41,660 nucleotides of DNA, taken from positions 1 through 41,660 of the forward strand of contig SEEL01000031.1 of assembly GCA_004144345.1 (NCBI GenBank). Reading direction: 5' to 3'. This stretch comes from Hyphomicrobiales bacterium. GTDB taxonomy: Bacteria; Pseudomonadota; Alphaproteobacteria; Rhizobiales; Devosiaceae. A program made the translations under genes and the position numbers. Of this stretch, positions 19,744 to 27,857 are shown piece by piece. A model generated the notes under the pieces. It worked only from the letters and a program-made list of their open reading frames with translations. It was not told the DNA's origin and searched no databases. The first letter of the stretch is position 1. Every line of letters begins with the position of its first letter.

Positions 19744-21249
19744 CTAGAGGCTCTCCATGCGGATCAGCTGGGGCTCGCCGACGATGAATCCGTCGGCGGC
19801 AATCAGGGCTAGGGCTTCGCGCACTGTCTGCTCCATGGTCGAATGGGTGAGCAGCACGATCGTGCGAATGCTCACATCCGAGGCCGCATCCGTAACACGC
19901 AGGTCCGGCCGCTGGATGACGCTTTCGAGCGAAATGCCCGCCGCCCCCATGCGGGAAGCGATAGCAGCAAAGGCGCCCGGCACATCCTTGGCATTTAGTC
20001 GGATGTAATAGCCACCCTCATGCGCCTTCATCGGCGCCTGCTTGTAGGGCGTCAGCTCGTGGCTGGGCACGCCGAGCGGCGGCACGCGGTTGCCGCGGGC
20101 GATATCGAGGATGTCCGACAGCACCGACGAGGCGGTCGGCGGGCCGCCGGCGCCAGGGCCGGCGAGCAGCAGCTGCTGCACATGGTCGGTCTCGAGCGCC
20201 ACCGCGTTCAGCACGCCATCGACCCCGGCGATGGCCGAGGTCTTGGGCACCAACGTCGGATGCACGCGCTGCTCGATGCCATCGGCCGAGCGCTGGGCGA
20301 CGCCGAGCAGCTTGATCTTGTAGCCGAGGTCGCCGGCCACCTTGATGTCGGCCTCGGTGATCTTGGTGATGCCCTCCACGAAGATCTCGTCGGGCGCGAT
20401 CTCGCAGCCGAAGCTCAGCGAAGCGAGGATGGCGAGCTTGTGCGCGGTGTCGAAGCCGCCCACGTCGAAGGTGGGATCGGCCTCGGCATAGCCGAGCTTC
20501 TGCGCATCGGCGAGGCATTCAGCAAAGCCGATGCCCTCATTGCCCATGCGCGTCAGGATGTAATTGCAGGTGCCGTTCATGATGCCGTAGACGCGCGCGA
20601 TGCGGGCCGAGCCGAGGCCTTCGCGCAGGGTCTTGATCACGGGGATGCCGCCCGCCACCGCGGCCTCGAAGCCGAGCTGGGCATTGTTGTCTTCGGCGAG
20701 GCGCGCCAGCGACACGCCATGGCGGGCGAGCAGCGCCTTGTTGGCGGTGACCACCGGGCGGCCGATTTCGAGCGCGGCGCGCACTGCGGCGTTGGCCGGG
20801 CCGTCCTCGCCGCCGATCAGTTCGACAAACAGATCGATGTCGTCGGATTTGGCCAGCGCCACCGGATCGTCGAACCATTTGAGCGACGAATTGTCGATGC
20901 CCCGGTCGCGCGAGCGCGAGCGGGCGCACACCGCCGTCACCACCAGCGGACGGCCGGTCTTCCGCGTCAGCTCGGCGCCGTCCTTCTGGATGATGCGGAC
21001 GAGCGTCGCGCCGACATTGCCCAGCCCGGCGACGCCGATCCTCAGCGGCGGGGCGATCGGTGCCTCGGCCTGCTCCTGCATGGCCTTGAGGATGCGGGCA
21101 CGGGTTTCCGAGCGCGGCTCACGGCCCTCGCGCAGATCGAACACGAACAGCGGATCGCCCGCCATGTGGCGGCCGAAACGGGTGGCGGTCCAGCCGCGCG
21201 CGCTGATGAAGGCCTCGACGGCGTCCCGGAAGGACTGGATATCGGACAT
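19744..21249 (-). CDS. hom: Homoserine dehydrogenase with N-terminal helix-turn-helix-like domain
   Basis: Reduces aspartate semialdehyde to homoserine (threonine, methionine and isoleucine supply). The enzyme part (about residues 68-501) shows the NAD-binding RIGVAGLGNVGATLV, TANKALLARHG, the catalytic region GIMNGTCNYILTRM, PTFDVGGFDTAHKLAI, and a C-terminal ACT domain (YYIRLNAKDVPGAFAAIAS) for feedback by threonine. Unusually, 501 residues exceed the usual 430-445: residues 1-62 resemble small alphaproteobacterial helix-turn-helix proteins, with FGRHMAGDPLFVFDLREGRE and PRSETRARILKAM. The start at 21249 has AGGAG spaced by 7 nt, which supports translation of the extension; an internal ATG at 21081 (M57) would give a standard 445-residue enzyme. 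DNA binding is inference. Confidence 0.95.
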   Translation of the reverse strand: MSDIQSFRDAVEAFISARGWTATRFGRHMAGDPLFVFDLREGREPRSETRARILKAMQEQAEAPIAPPLRIGVAGLGNVGATLVRIIQKDGAELTRKTGRPLVVTAVCARSRSRDRGIDNSSLKWFDDPVALAKSDDIDLFVELIGGEDGPANAAVRAALEIGRPVVTANKALLARHGVSLARLAEDNNAQLGFEAAVAGGIPVIKTLREGLGSARIARVYGIMNGTCNYILTRMGNEGIGFAECLADAQKLGYAEADPTFDVGGFDTAHKLAILASLSFGCEIAPDEIFVEGITKITEADIKVAGDLGYKIKLLGVAQRSADGIEQRVHPTLVPKTSAIAGVDGVLNAVALETDHVQQLLLAGPGAGGPPTASSVLSDILDIARGNRVPPLGVPSHELTPYKQAPMKAHEGGYYIRLNAKDVPGAFAAIASRMGAAGISLESVIQRPDLRVTDAASDVSIRTIVLLTHSTMEQTVREALALIAADGFIVGEPQLIRMESL

Positions 21250-21278
21250 GACGCGTCTCCTGTTCGGGACGCGTCATG
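21247..21278. promoter_or_regulatory. 11-bp inverted repeat over the hom start and RBS
   Basis: CATGACGCGTC (21247-21257) and GACGCGTCATG (21268-21278) are perfect inverted copies around a 10-bp spacer. In the transcript the stem would include the hom AUG, and the loop most of its AGGAG. As DNA, each arm holds the palindrome GACGCGTC, centres 18 bp apart, which would suit a dimeric repressor. A TTGACG -35 candidate lies at 21301-21296 (minus). Confidence 0.6.
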
Positions 21279-21320
21279 CTAGGAGTTTGCCTATTCGTCA
21301 ATAGGATTCAGCCGCAGATC

Positions 21321-22691
21321 CTATCCCGTGCAGGTGGCGGCGAGGCCTCCGGCAGTGTCGAGCACGTCGAAGCGGATGCCCTTGGCCGCATCATCGAGGC
21401 GGACCGTCCAGCCGGCATCGTTCTGGCTGGTGAAGCCCTGGCCGACCACCGTGCCGATCCGGAACGCGCCGCGGTCGGCTGTGCGGCTCGCGATCAGCTG
21501 GATGCCAGCATCCTTGTAGAACGCCGTCACAGCGCGCGGCGAGCAGCTCAGATAGGTTGGCAAGCCCCGGTCGCTGTCCCCGCTCGAGCGCACGCCCGCA
21601 AACACCAGCGCCTGCACCAGCTGGTCGAAGCCGGTCCAGCTATAGGTCTGCCCATTGATGGTGATACTGCCGCTCAAGGCATTGGCCGCGTCACCGAGAT
21701 AGGCCTTCGCCGCCTTGTAGTCGGCATGCGAATTGACCGTCATGGCGAAGCGCAGGGCGCTGTTGGCCGCCTCATTGGCCGAGATCGTCCCGCCCACCGA
21801 GGCGCCAGTATGAAGCGTCACCCTGACGCTGCCCGTCCCGGCATTGGCGCTCACATCGCCGCCGACGCTGGCGTTCAGCATCAAAGTAATGCTGCCGCCC
21901 GCACCGTCTACGCCATCAGCGCCGTTGTATTGCTCGGGAAGTGCTTGGCCGACTTTGGCTTCAATCCTTGGAAGGAAGTCGGAGTCGTCGCCCGGACGAA
22001 AGATCGAGGCGCTGCCTTCCCAACCGGGTGCTCCTGCCACGGCGCCGTCCCCGCCGTCGCCGCCCTCTCCTATCGTATTGTCGGCGGCATACGAATCGGC
22101 GCGACCGCCGTTGCCGCCCTTGCCGCCTTGTCCGCCCCTGCCCCCGTCGCCGGCAGCACCGCCGGCGGCTGACAGCTCGATGTCGCCAGCGACGGCGTGG
22201 TTCACAGTCAGGTTGATCGATCCCGCGGCGCCACCATCGCCGCCCTTGCCGCCAACGCCACCGTCGCCACCATTACCGCCCCTGCTACCTATGACGGGCT
22301 GCCCGGAAACCTCCGAAACCACGTCGGTGCCGTCGCCGCCATAACCGCCCAGCCCGCCCCTTCCGCCTGCCCCGCCGTCGCCGCCATCGGTCTTGATGAG
22401 GATGCTGCCATTGGTGATGGTTGTCGTATCCAGTTGCACCGGGCCTCCGCCAAGCCCCCCGGTCCCCGGATCGCCCGGATCGCCCGCATCGCCGTTTCGG
22501 CCGGGTTGAGCGGTGAGCGCGCCTTCCGCCACGAACGTGGCCGGATTGGCTGGAGCCCCTACGGCGCCGTCATGGCCGTCCGCCCCGGCGCTCCCGCCGC
22601 CGCCGCTCTGATCGATCACGAGGTCGTCGGCCGCAACCGGCAGTGATAGGCCGAGCGCCAGCAGGCCCACGGCAATCCAGTTCGTTCGCAT
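21321..22691 (-). CDS. Secreted glycine-rich repeat protein, copy 1
   Basis: A 456-residue protein with a signal peptide (about residues 1-21, cleavage near VAADD). The mature protein starts DDLVIDQSGG, then about 210 residues of collagen-like or PGRS-like low complexity (GGDGGAGGRGGLGGYGGDG and similar) broken by three short beta-strand segments (SILIKTDGG, SINLTVNHAV and IELSAAGG). From about residue 250 the protein is nearly identical to copy 2: EQYNGADGVDGAGGSITLML, a repetitive strand-rich stretch, and a C-terminal domain with YSWTGFDQLVQALVFAGV and LSCSPRAVTAFYKDAGIQL, ending ATCTG. Two cysteines (LSC and ATC) could form a disulfide. No known function. Start 22691 has GAGGAG upstream, overlapping the end of copy 2. 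Confidence 0.8.
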   Translation of the reverse strand: MRTNWIAVGLLALGLSLPVAADDLVIDQSGGGGSAGADGHDGAVGAPANPATFVAEGALTAQPGRNGDAGDPGDPGTGGLGGGPVQLDTTTITNGSILIKTDGGDGGAGGRGGLGGYGGDGTDVVSEVSGQPVIGSRGGNGGDGGVGGKGGDGGAAGSINLTVNHAVAGDIELSAAGGAAGDGGRGGQGGKGGNGGRADSYAADNTIGEGGDGGDGAVAGAPGWEGSASIFRPGDDSDFLPRIEAKVGQALPEQYNGADGVDGAGGSITLMLNASVGGDVSANAGTGSVRVTLHTGASVGGTISANEAANSALRFAMTVNSHADYKAAKAYLGDAANALSGSITINGQTYSWTGFDQLVQALVFAGVRSSGDSDRGLPTYLSCSPRAVTAFYKDAGIQLIASRTADRGAFRIGTVVGQGFTSQNDAGWTVRLDDAAKGIRFDVLDTAGGLAATCTG

Positions 22692-22702
22692 CAGCGCTCT
22701 CC

Positions 22703-24130
22703 TCAATTGCTACAGGTCGCGGCCACGCTGCCGCTGCGGTCGAGGACGTCGAAACGGATGCCCTTGCCCGCATCATCGAAGCGGACCGTCCAGCCGGCAT
22801 CGTTCTGGCTGGTGAAGCCCTGGTCCACCACCGTGCCGATGCGGAAGGCGCCGCGGTCGGCTGTGCGGCTCGCGATCAGCTGGATGCCGGCATCCTTGTA
22901 GAACGCCGTCACAGCGCGGGGTGAGCAGCTCAGATAGGTTGGCAGGCCCCGGTCGCTGTCCCCGCTTGAGCGCACGCCCGCAAACACCAGCGCCTGCACC
23001 AGCTGGTCGAAGCCGGTCCAGCTATAGGTCTGCCCATTGATGGTGATGCTGCCGCTCAACGCATCGGCATCGCGAAGGGCGGCCCTGGCCGCCCGGTACT
23101 CCGCCTGCGTATTCACGGTCATCGCGAAGCGGAGCGCACTCTGCGCGGCCTCATTGGCCGAGATCGTCCCGCCCACCGCGGCGCCGGTGTGAAGCGTCAC
23201 GCGGACGCTGCCCGTCCCGGCATTGGCGCTCACATCGCCGCCGACACCGGCGTTCAGCATCAAAGTAATGCTGCCGCCCGCGCCGTCTACGCCATCAGCA
23301 CCGTTGTACTGCTCGGGAAGTGCTTGGCCGGGCTGGCCAACCGCGCCGTTCTGGCCGCTCGGGTAGGGGCCGGAACCCTCCCGCGAGATGACTGCAGTCC
23401 CAAAGAAACCACCTGCGCCGGCCGTCGCTCCATCGCCACCATCCGCCCCATCGCCGCCCCGCACGACGGCCATCAATGTCCAGGCATGACCACCCTGCCC
23501 ACCGTCGCCGCCTTGGCCACCTGCACCCCCTACGCCGCCTTCGCCACCGCGTGCCGACAGGGTGATGTCGCCCGTCACGTCGTCGGTCACCAGCAGATCG
23601 ATAGTGCCTCCCGCACCTCCGGCGCCACCGAGACCTCCGAATCCGCCGTTCCCACCCTTGCCGCCGTCGGCGCCGACAGCAGGGAGGCCGTATTCGAGCG
23701 GCTGGGAACCACTATGCTGGGCATTCCCCCCCTTGCCGCCGTTGCCGCCACGTCCCCCCTCGCCTCCGGCACCGCCGTTACCGCCATCAGCCGTGATCAC
23801 GATGTTGCCGTTCGTCGGGCCCGCGGTGGCTAAATGAACCGTGCCCGCGTCAGCTCCCTGGTCTCCCCCGATGCCATTCCCGCCGGCGCCGCCCTCGCCC
23901 GCCTCTTGGCCTATAAGAACGCCATCAACCTTGGCGGCCTCGTCCGTGATGCCGGAGGTCCCCGCGGTGCCGGTGCCGCCGTCTCCCCCCACTGCACCCG
24001 CTTCGCCGTTCTGGTCGTCAATCACGACATCGGCGGCCGATGCGGGCAGGCTGGGGCCCAGTCCGGCAGCGGCGCCACTTATTCCGGCGGCCACCAGGCT
24101 CGCCACCAGCATTCCCCTGATCGTCGCCAT
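22703..24130 (-). CDS. Secreted glycine-rich repeat protein, copy 2
   Basis: A 475-residue paralogue of the next gene downstream, 11 nt apart and surely co-transcribed. It has a signal peptide (about residues 1-32, cleavage near ASAAD), the same mature N-terminus type (DVVIDDQNGEAGAVGG), then a Gly/Ala/Asp-rich region interrupted by strands such as GNIVITADGGNGG and GDITLSARGGEGG. Its Gly-rich part differs in length and sequence from copy 1, while the C-terminal 215 residues are almost the same. It could be a cell-surface or matrix protein; that is inferred only from composition. Start 24130 follows GGGGAGAG. The upstream gap of 153 bp separates it from a divergent regulator. Confidence 0.8.
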   Translation of the reverse strand: MATIRGMLVASLVAAGISGAAAGLGPSLPASAADVVIDDQNGEAGAVGGDGGTGTAGTSGITDEAAKVDGVLIGQEAGEGGAGGNGIGGDQGADAGTVHLATAGPTNGNIVITADGGNGGAGGEGGRGGNGGKGGNAQHSGSQPLEYGLPAVGADGGKGGNGGFGGLGGAGGAGGTIDLLVTDDVTGDITLSARGGEGGVGGAGGQGGDGGQGGHAWTLMAVVRGGDGADGGDGATAGAGGFFGTAVISREGSGPYPSGQNGAVGQPGQALPEQYNGADGVDGAGGSITLMLNAGVGGDVSANAGTGSVRVTLHTGAAVGGTISANEAAQSALRFAMTVNTQAEYRAARAALRDADALSGSITINGQTYSWTGFDQLVQALVFAGVRSSGDSDRGLPTYLSCSPRAVTAFYKDAGIQLIASRTADRGAFRIGTVVDQGFTSQNDAGWTVRFDDAGKGIRFDVLDRSGSVAATCSN

Positions 24131-24283
24131 CCTGCTCTCTCCCCTGCGTGCGCAAGGGCGGGAGCGTAGCGGACGATTGTTTGGCCAATATTTGGAATTC
24201 TTGCCGCTGGACATACGACGAGGAATGCCTGCCTCTATGCGGACGCAGGGCTAGTCACGCCCGCAACACGCGTTGGGGGGCGC

Positions 24284-25834
24284 ATGAAGGCCGACCAGAT
24301 CGTTGATCTCGCCTTTGGGCGAAACCTGATGTCGGTCACCCATTCCGACGGCACGCAGCTTCACTTCACCCGGCAGGAACGCACCCTGCTGTCCCGCCTC
24401 GTCCGCAACCCGGGCCGCCTGATGCGGCGCGCCGCGCTGGCCGAGGCCGTCAGCGGCCTGGGGGAAGAGCCGATCGGCGAGCGCCATGTCGACTATCTCG
24501 TCAACCAGCTGCGGCGGAAGCTGCGCGACAGTGCCCGCGCGCCGCGCCTGATCCGGACCCAGTATGGCGAAGGCTATATCTGGATCGGTACCGCCGCCAT
24601 GCCGGTCGATGGCGAACCGGTGCTGCTGCGCTTCGGCCCCGTCTATGGCGAGCAGCTTCCCGGTGCCGCCGAATTGATCGAGGGGCTCACCACGGCGCTG
24701 ACGGCCAGGATCGAGCCGGGCCGCTTCGCCGCCCCCGGCCAGCCGCCTGGTCAAAGCAGTTTTACGCTCGAGGCGAGTCTTCATGACAGCCGCGGGCAGC
24801 TCAAGGGCGCGCTGGTCCTGCGCGACGGCAATACCGGCGCCATCCAGGGCACGTTCCGCATCGCCGACGCCAGCGACAGCGCAGCACTCGGGCAAACCGC
24901 CGAGGCCATCGCCCACGCCCTGTGGTCGAGCCTTGCCTTGCCGGCACCGCCCGAGCGCATGGCGCCGGGCGAGCCGCCGCCCTGGGTGCGCCTGTTCGAG
25001 GCGGCTCTGACGCTCGATGGCCAGATGCTTACCTGGAAGTCGAACGCCGGGCGGCTCGACGCCATCCTCGCCAACGAGCCCGACAATGCGGTGGCCGAGC
25101 TGATGCGCGGGCTCAATCTCTACACCTGGCTGATCCAGAACTTCCGCGATCCGGCCGCCGCGATCATCAGCGAGGCCCAGTGGCAGGCGACCGAGGACGA
25201 GATGGAGAGCATCGCGCTGGCGGCGCTGCCCCGCTTCGCCGACCAGCCGGTCATGCAGCTCGCTGCGGCCAAGCTGCTGCTGTTCATCGATCGCGGCTAT
25301 CTGCACCTCGCGCGCCGCATTGCCGACGATCTGCTCGAGAGCAGCGCGGCCCACGCCGCCGCTTTCGCGCTCGCCGGCGAGGCGGCGGGCCTCCTGGGTG
25401 AGACGGCGCGCGCCACGGTCCTGCTGGAGCGCGCGCTCGAGCTGACCAGTGTTGGTACGCCGTTCCAGTTCTATCTGCTGACCATCGAGGCGACGGCGCT
25501 GCTCGCCGGCAACGACCGGGCGGGCTTCGACCGCCTCTGCACGCTCACCCGCGCCGTGGCCCCGCATGCCTATGAGACATTGCGCGCCTTCTGCGTCCTG
25601 CCGGGCTTCGAGCAATCGCCGGTCTTCGCCCATATCATCGCCCCCGACGCAGGGCGGGCACACGAGGCGCTGCGCTTTTTGTGGAACACGACGGGCCGCC
25701 ATTTCGCCCGCCGCGATCACCGGCGCAACATGATGCGCCCGCTGGCCGCCGCGCTGGTCGCGCGCTTCGGCCCCGATGTGTTGCCGGCGGCGGTCGATCT
25801 GGGCACGGGCCTCAGGGCCGAGCTGACGGCATAG
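24284..25834 (+). CDS. Winged-helix (OmpR/PhoB-type DNA-binding) regulator with TPR-like C-terminus
   Basis: A 516-residue protein. Residues 15-105 fit a Trans_reg_C winged helix: LHFTRQERTLLSRLVRNPGR, the recognition-helix region ERHVDYLVNQLRRKLRD, and the wing IRTQYGEGYIWIG. No receiver domain precedes it and no membrane helix follows, unlike OmpR or CadC. The middle (about 115-215) is mixed alpha/beta and the rest is mostly helical and Ala/Leu-rich, resembling TPR repeats as in HilA/CadC-like regulators. It is divergent from the glycine-rich gene pair, which is the likely target, though not shown. Start ATG has GGGGGG upstream. Confidence 0.82.
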   Translation: MKADQIVDLAFGRNLMSVTHSDGTQLHFTRQERTLLSRLVRNPGRLMRRAALAEAVSGLGEEPIGERHVDYLVNQLRRKLRDSARAPRLIRTQYGEGYIWIGTAAMPVDGEPVLLRFGPVYGEQLPGAAELIEGLTTALTARIEPGRFAAPGQPPGQSSFTLEASLHDSRGQLKGALVLRDGNTGAIQGTFRIADASDSAALGQTAEAIAHALWSSLALPAPPERMAPGEPPPWVRLFEAALTLDGQMLTWKSNAGRLDAILANEPDNAVAELMRGLNLYTWLIQNFRDPAAAIISEAQWQATEDEMESIALAALPRFADQPVMQLAAAKLLLFIDRGYLHLARRIADDLLESSAAHAAAFALAGEAAGLLGETARATVLLERALELTSVGTPFQFYLLTIEATALLAGNDRAGFDRLCTLTRAVAPHAYETLRAFCVLPGFEQSPVFAHIIAPDAGRAHEALRFLWNTTGRHFARRDHRRNMMRPLAAALVARFGPDVLPAAVDLGTGLRAELTA

Positions 25835-25878
25835 CGCGGTTCATCGCGCGTACAGTTTTCGCGCACTAGAGGCGGCGC

Positions 25879-26700
25879 ATGAAACGCTTGCTCCTCGCCC
25901 TGATCTTTGGCGCCGTCGCCTCCCTCGCCCAGGCGGGCGGCCATGCCTCCATCATGGACCCGGTGCCGGGGCATGATGGCGTCAGCTATTTCGAGCTGCT
26001 GCGGCAGGTGATTCCCGATCTTGCTGCGACCGCCGATGTGGCGAGCGGTCATCTGCCGGAGGGCATCGGCCATCTCGAGGGCGATGAGGCGGTCGGCGAG
26101 ATGCCTGAAATCGCGACCATCAGCGCGGTCGAGGCCGTCAGTGTGCGCGCCGACGGCCAGCCGATGCTGTGGGTGCTGGCCGATCTCGGCGCCGGCGGCA
26201 ATGTCGGTAATTATACGCTGCTGGCGGTGTTCGACGAGCAGGCGAGACTGCTCGATGCGGTCGAGGTCGATACCGACCGGCTCACCGGCTTGGTCGGTAC
26301 GCCCTTCGCCATCTCACCCGGCGACGAGGCGATGCAGGTTGGCAGCGAGCATCACAATTCGAGCCAGAGCTACCAGTCGCGGATGCTTGCCTTCCTCGAT
26401 GCGGGCAAGCTCAAGCGCATCGATACGGTCTTTGCCTTCGGCACGCGCGGTTGCGATCTGTGGCAGACCGAAGAGCTCGCGGTGCATGCCACCGAAAGCG
26501 ATGCGGCCTATTGGACCATCACCGCCACGGTCACCCGCAACCAGGCACCGGCCGGTCCCGATTGTACCGATCCAGCCGATGCCGCTTGGCAGCAGCGCGA
26601 CTTCACGGCCATCTATGCATGGGATGCGGCCGCGCAGCACTTCGTGGCCGGTCGCCGCGAGCTCGACGACCTTGCCGAGCTCGACGAAGCGCTGTTCTAG
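25879..26700 (+). CDS. Secreted protein of unknown function
   Basis: A 273-residue protein that I do not recognise. A signal peptide is clear (residues 1-19, MKRLLLALIFGAVASLAQAG). The mature part is acidic, with a probable beta-rich fold (PMLWVLADLGAGGNVGNYTL and LLAVFDEQARLLDAVEV), a His/Ser-rich segment EHHNSSQSYQSR, and two cysteines (RGCDLW and PDCTD) that might pair in the periplasm. The start at 25879 is 44 nt past the regulator stop, with AGAGG upstream, so co-transcription with the regulator is possible. The last stop shares CTAG with the stop of the convergent rlmC gene. Confidence 0.75.
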   Translation: MKRLLLALIFGAVASLAQAGGHASIMDPVPGHDGVSYFELLRQVIPDLAATADVASGHLPEGIGHLEGDEAVGEMPEIATISAVEAVSVRADGQPMLWVLADLGAGGNVGNYTLLAVFDEQARLLDAVEVDTDRLTGLVGTPFAISPGDEAMQVGSEHHNSSQSYQSRMLAFLDAGKLKRIDTVFAFGTRGCDLWQTEELAVHATESDAAYWTITATVTRNQAPAGPDCTDPADAAWQQRDFTAIYAWDAAAQHFVAGRRELDDLAELDEALF

Positions 26701-27812
26701 CGGCGCGTGAGCAGCACCATCACTTCATAGTGGTCGGTCTGCGGGAACATGTCGAACAGGCGGATGCGCCGGGGCGCATAGGCTGGCATGGCGGCGATGT
26801 CGCGGGCCAGCGTCACGGCATTGCAGCTTGAATAGATGATCGCGGGCACGCCCGAGGCGTCGAGCGTGGCGCAGAGCTCGTCGCCGAGGCCGCGGCGCGG
26901 CGGGTTGACGATCACCAGCCCCGGTACGTCGCTGGCGCGCATCGCGGTGGCGTCGCCGATCGCGAAGGTCACGTCGAGCCCGGCCTCCGCTGCACTCTGG
27001 CGCGCTGACCCGATGGCTGCGGCGCTGACCTCGACGCCATGCACGCGGCGGCCGGGCGCCGCGACATGCAGCGCGAAACCGCCAACGCCGCAATAGAGGT
27101 CCCACACGGCAGCCGGCGCCAGTTCGTCGGTCCACTCGCGCGCCTGGGCGTAGAGACCCGCCGCGATCGCCGTGTTGGTCTGGAAGAAGCTGCCGGGCCG
27201 CAGATGCAGCACCACATCGCCCAGCCGCATGGCGAGGCTGTCGATCGCCGTGAGCGGCACTTCCTCGTCGCCTTCGAGCACCGCCTTGTGCTCGGGCAAC
27301 AGATTGACGCTGGCCACCGCGATCTGCGGCAGGTCCGCCAGCAGACCCGGCAGGTGGTCGCTGATGCGGCCAAGGCTGTCGCGCGAGCGCAGCACGAAGC
27401 GGACCATCAACTGCCCGTCCGGCGCTTCGGTCAGTTGCACATGCTTGAGTTCGCCGCGCCGCGCCGGAATGTCGTAGGGCTCAAGCCCGGCGCGCGTGAT
27501 GAAGGCAGCGATGGGCCCGAACGCGATACGGAGGCCATCGGAGACGATGCCGCAACTGGTGAGGTCGACGCCGTGCCGGTTCGCGTCGAGGATGCCGAGC
27601 GTGGGGTTCGCGATGGTGCCGCCGACGACCATCTTGGCCTTGTTGCGGAAGCTCGCGGGACGGCTCGCCATTGGCGGCAGCCATACTGCGTCGGGCCAGG
27701 CGGCAAGCAGCTCCCGCGCCTGGGCCAGCTTGCCGGCAAGCTGGCTGTCATAGTCCGTGCCCATCAGGGTGCAGGAGCGGCAGATGCCCGCGTCGAAATA
27801 ATCGCACTGCAT
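26697..27812 (-). CDS. rlmC: 23S rRNA (uracil-5-)-methyltransferase RlmC
   Basis: An S-adenosylmethionine-dependent RNA m5U methyltransferase with 371 residues (E. coli RlmC has 375). The four iron-sulfur cysteines are in the RlmC positions: C3, C11 and C14 in MQCDYFDAGICRSC and C87 in TSCGIV. SAM-binding VWDLYCGVGGFALH, the NPPRRGLG motif and the catalytic cysteine in IIYSSCNAVTLARD are intact. No N-terminal TRAM domain is present, which separates it from RlmD. The expected target is the position equivalent to m5U747 of 23S rRNA. The start at 27812 is fixed by the conserved MQCDYFDAG. It is convergent with the secreted protein gene, overlapping by 3 nt. Confidence 0.9.
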   Translation of the reverse strand: MQCDYFDAGICRSCTLMGTDYDSQLAGKLAQARELLAAWPDAVWLPPMASRPASFRNKAKMVVGGTIANPTLGILDANRHGVDLTSCGIVSDGLRIAFGPIAAFITRAGLEPYDIPARRGELKHVQLTEAPDGQLMVRFVLRSRDSLGRISDHLPGLLADLPQIAVASVNLLPEHKAVLEGDEEVPLTAIDSLAMRLGDVVLHLRPGSFFQTNTAIAAGLYAQAREWTDELAPAAVWDLYCGVGGFALHVAAPGRRVHGVEVSAAAIGSARQSAAEAGLDVTFAIGDATAMRASDVPGLVIVNPPRRGLGDELCATLDASGVPAIIYSSCNAVTLARDIAAMPAYAPRRIRLFDMFPQTDHYEVMVLLTRR

Positions 27813-27857
27813 GACGGGGTGAGCGGCGGCGCTAGACCGCCGCTCCAGTTCCACGGG

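Noticed and set aside
21900-24100. Apparent tandem repeats resembling a CRISPR or satellite array
   Set aside because: The periodic GCC/CCG pattern is simply coding for Gly-Gly-Asp-rich protein; there are no identical repeats with unique spacers.
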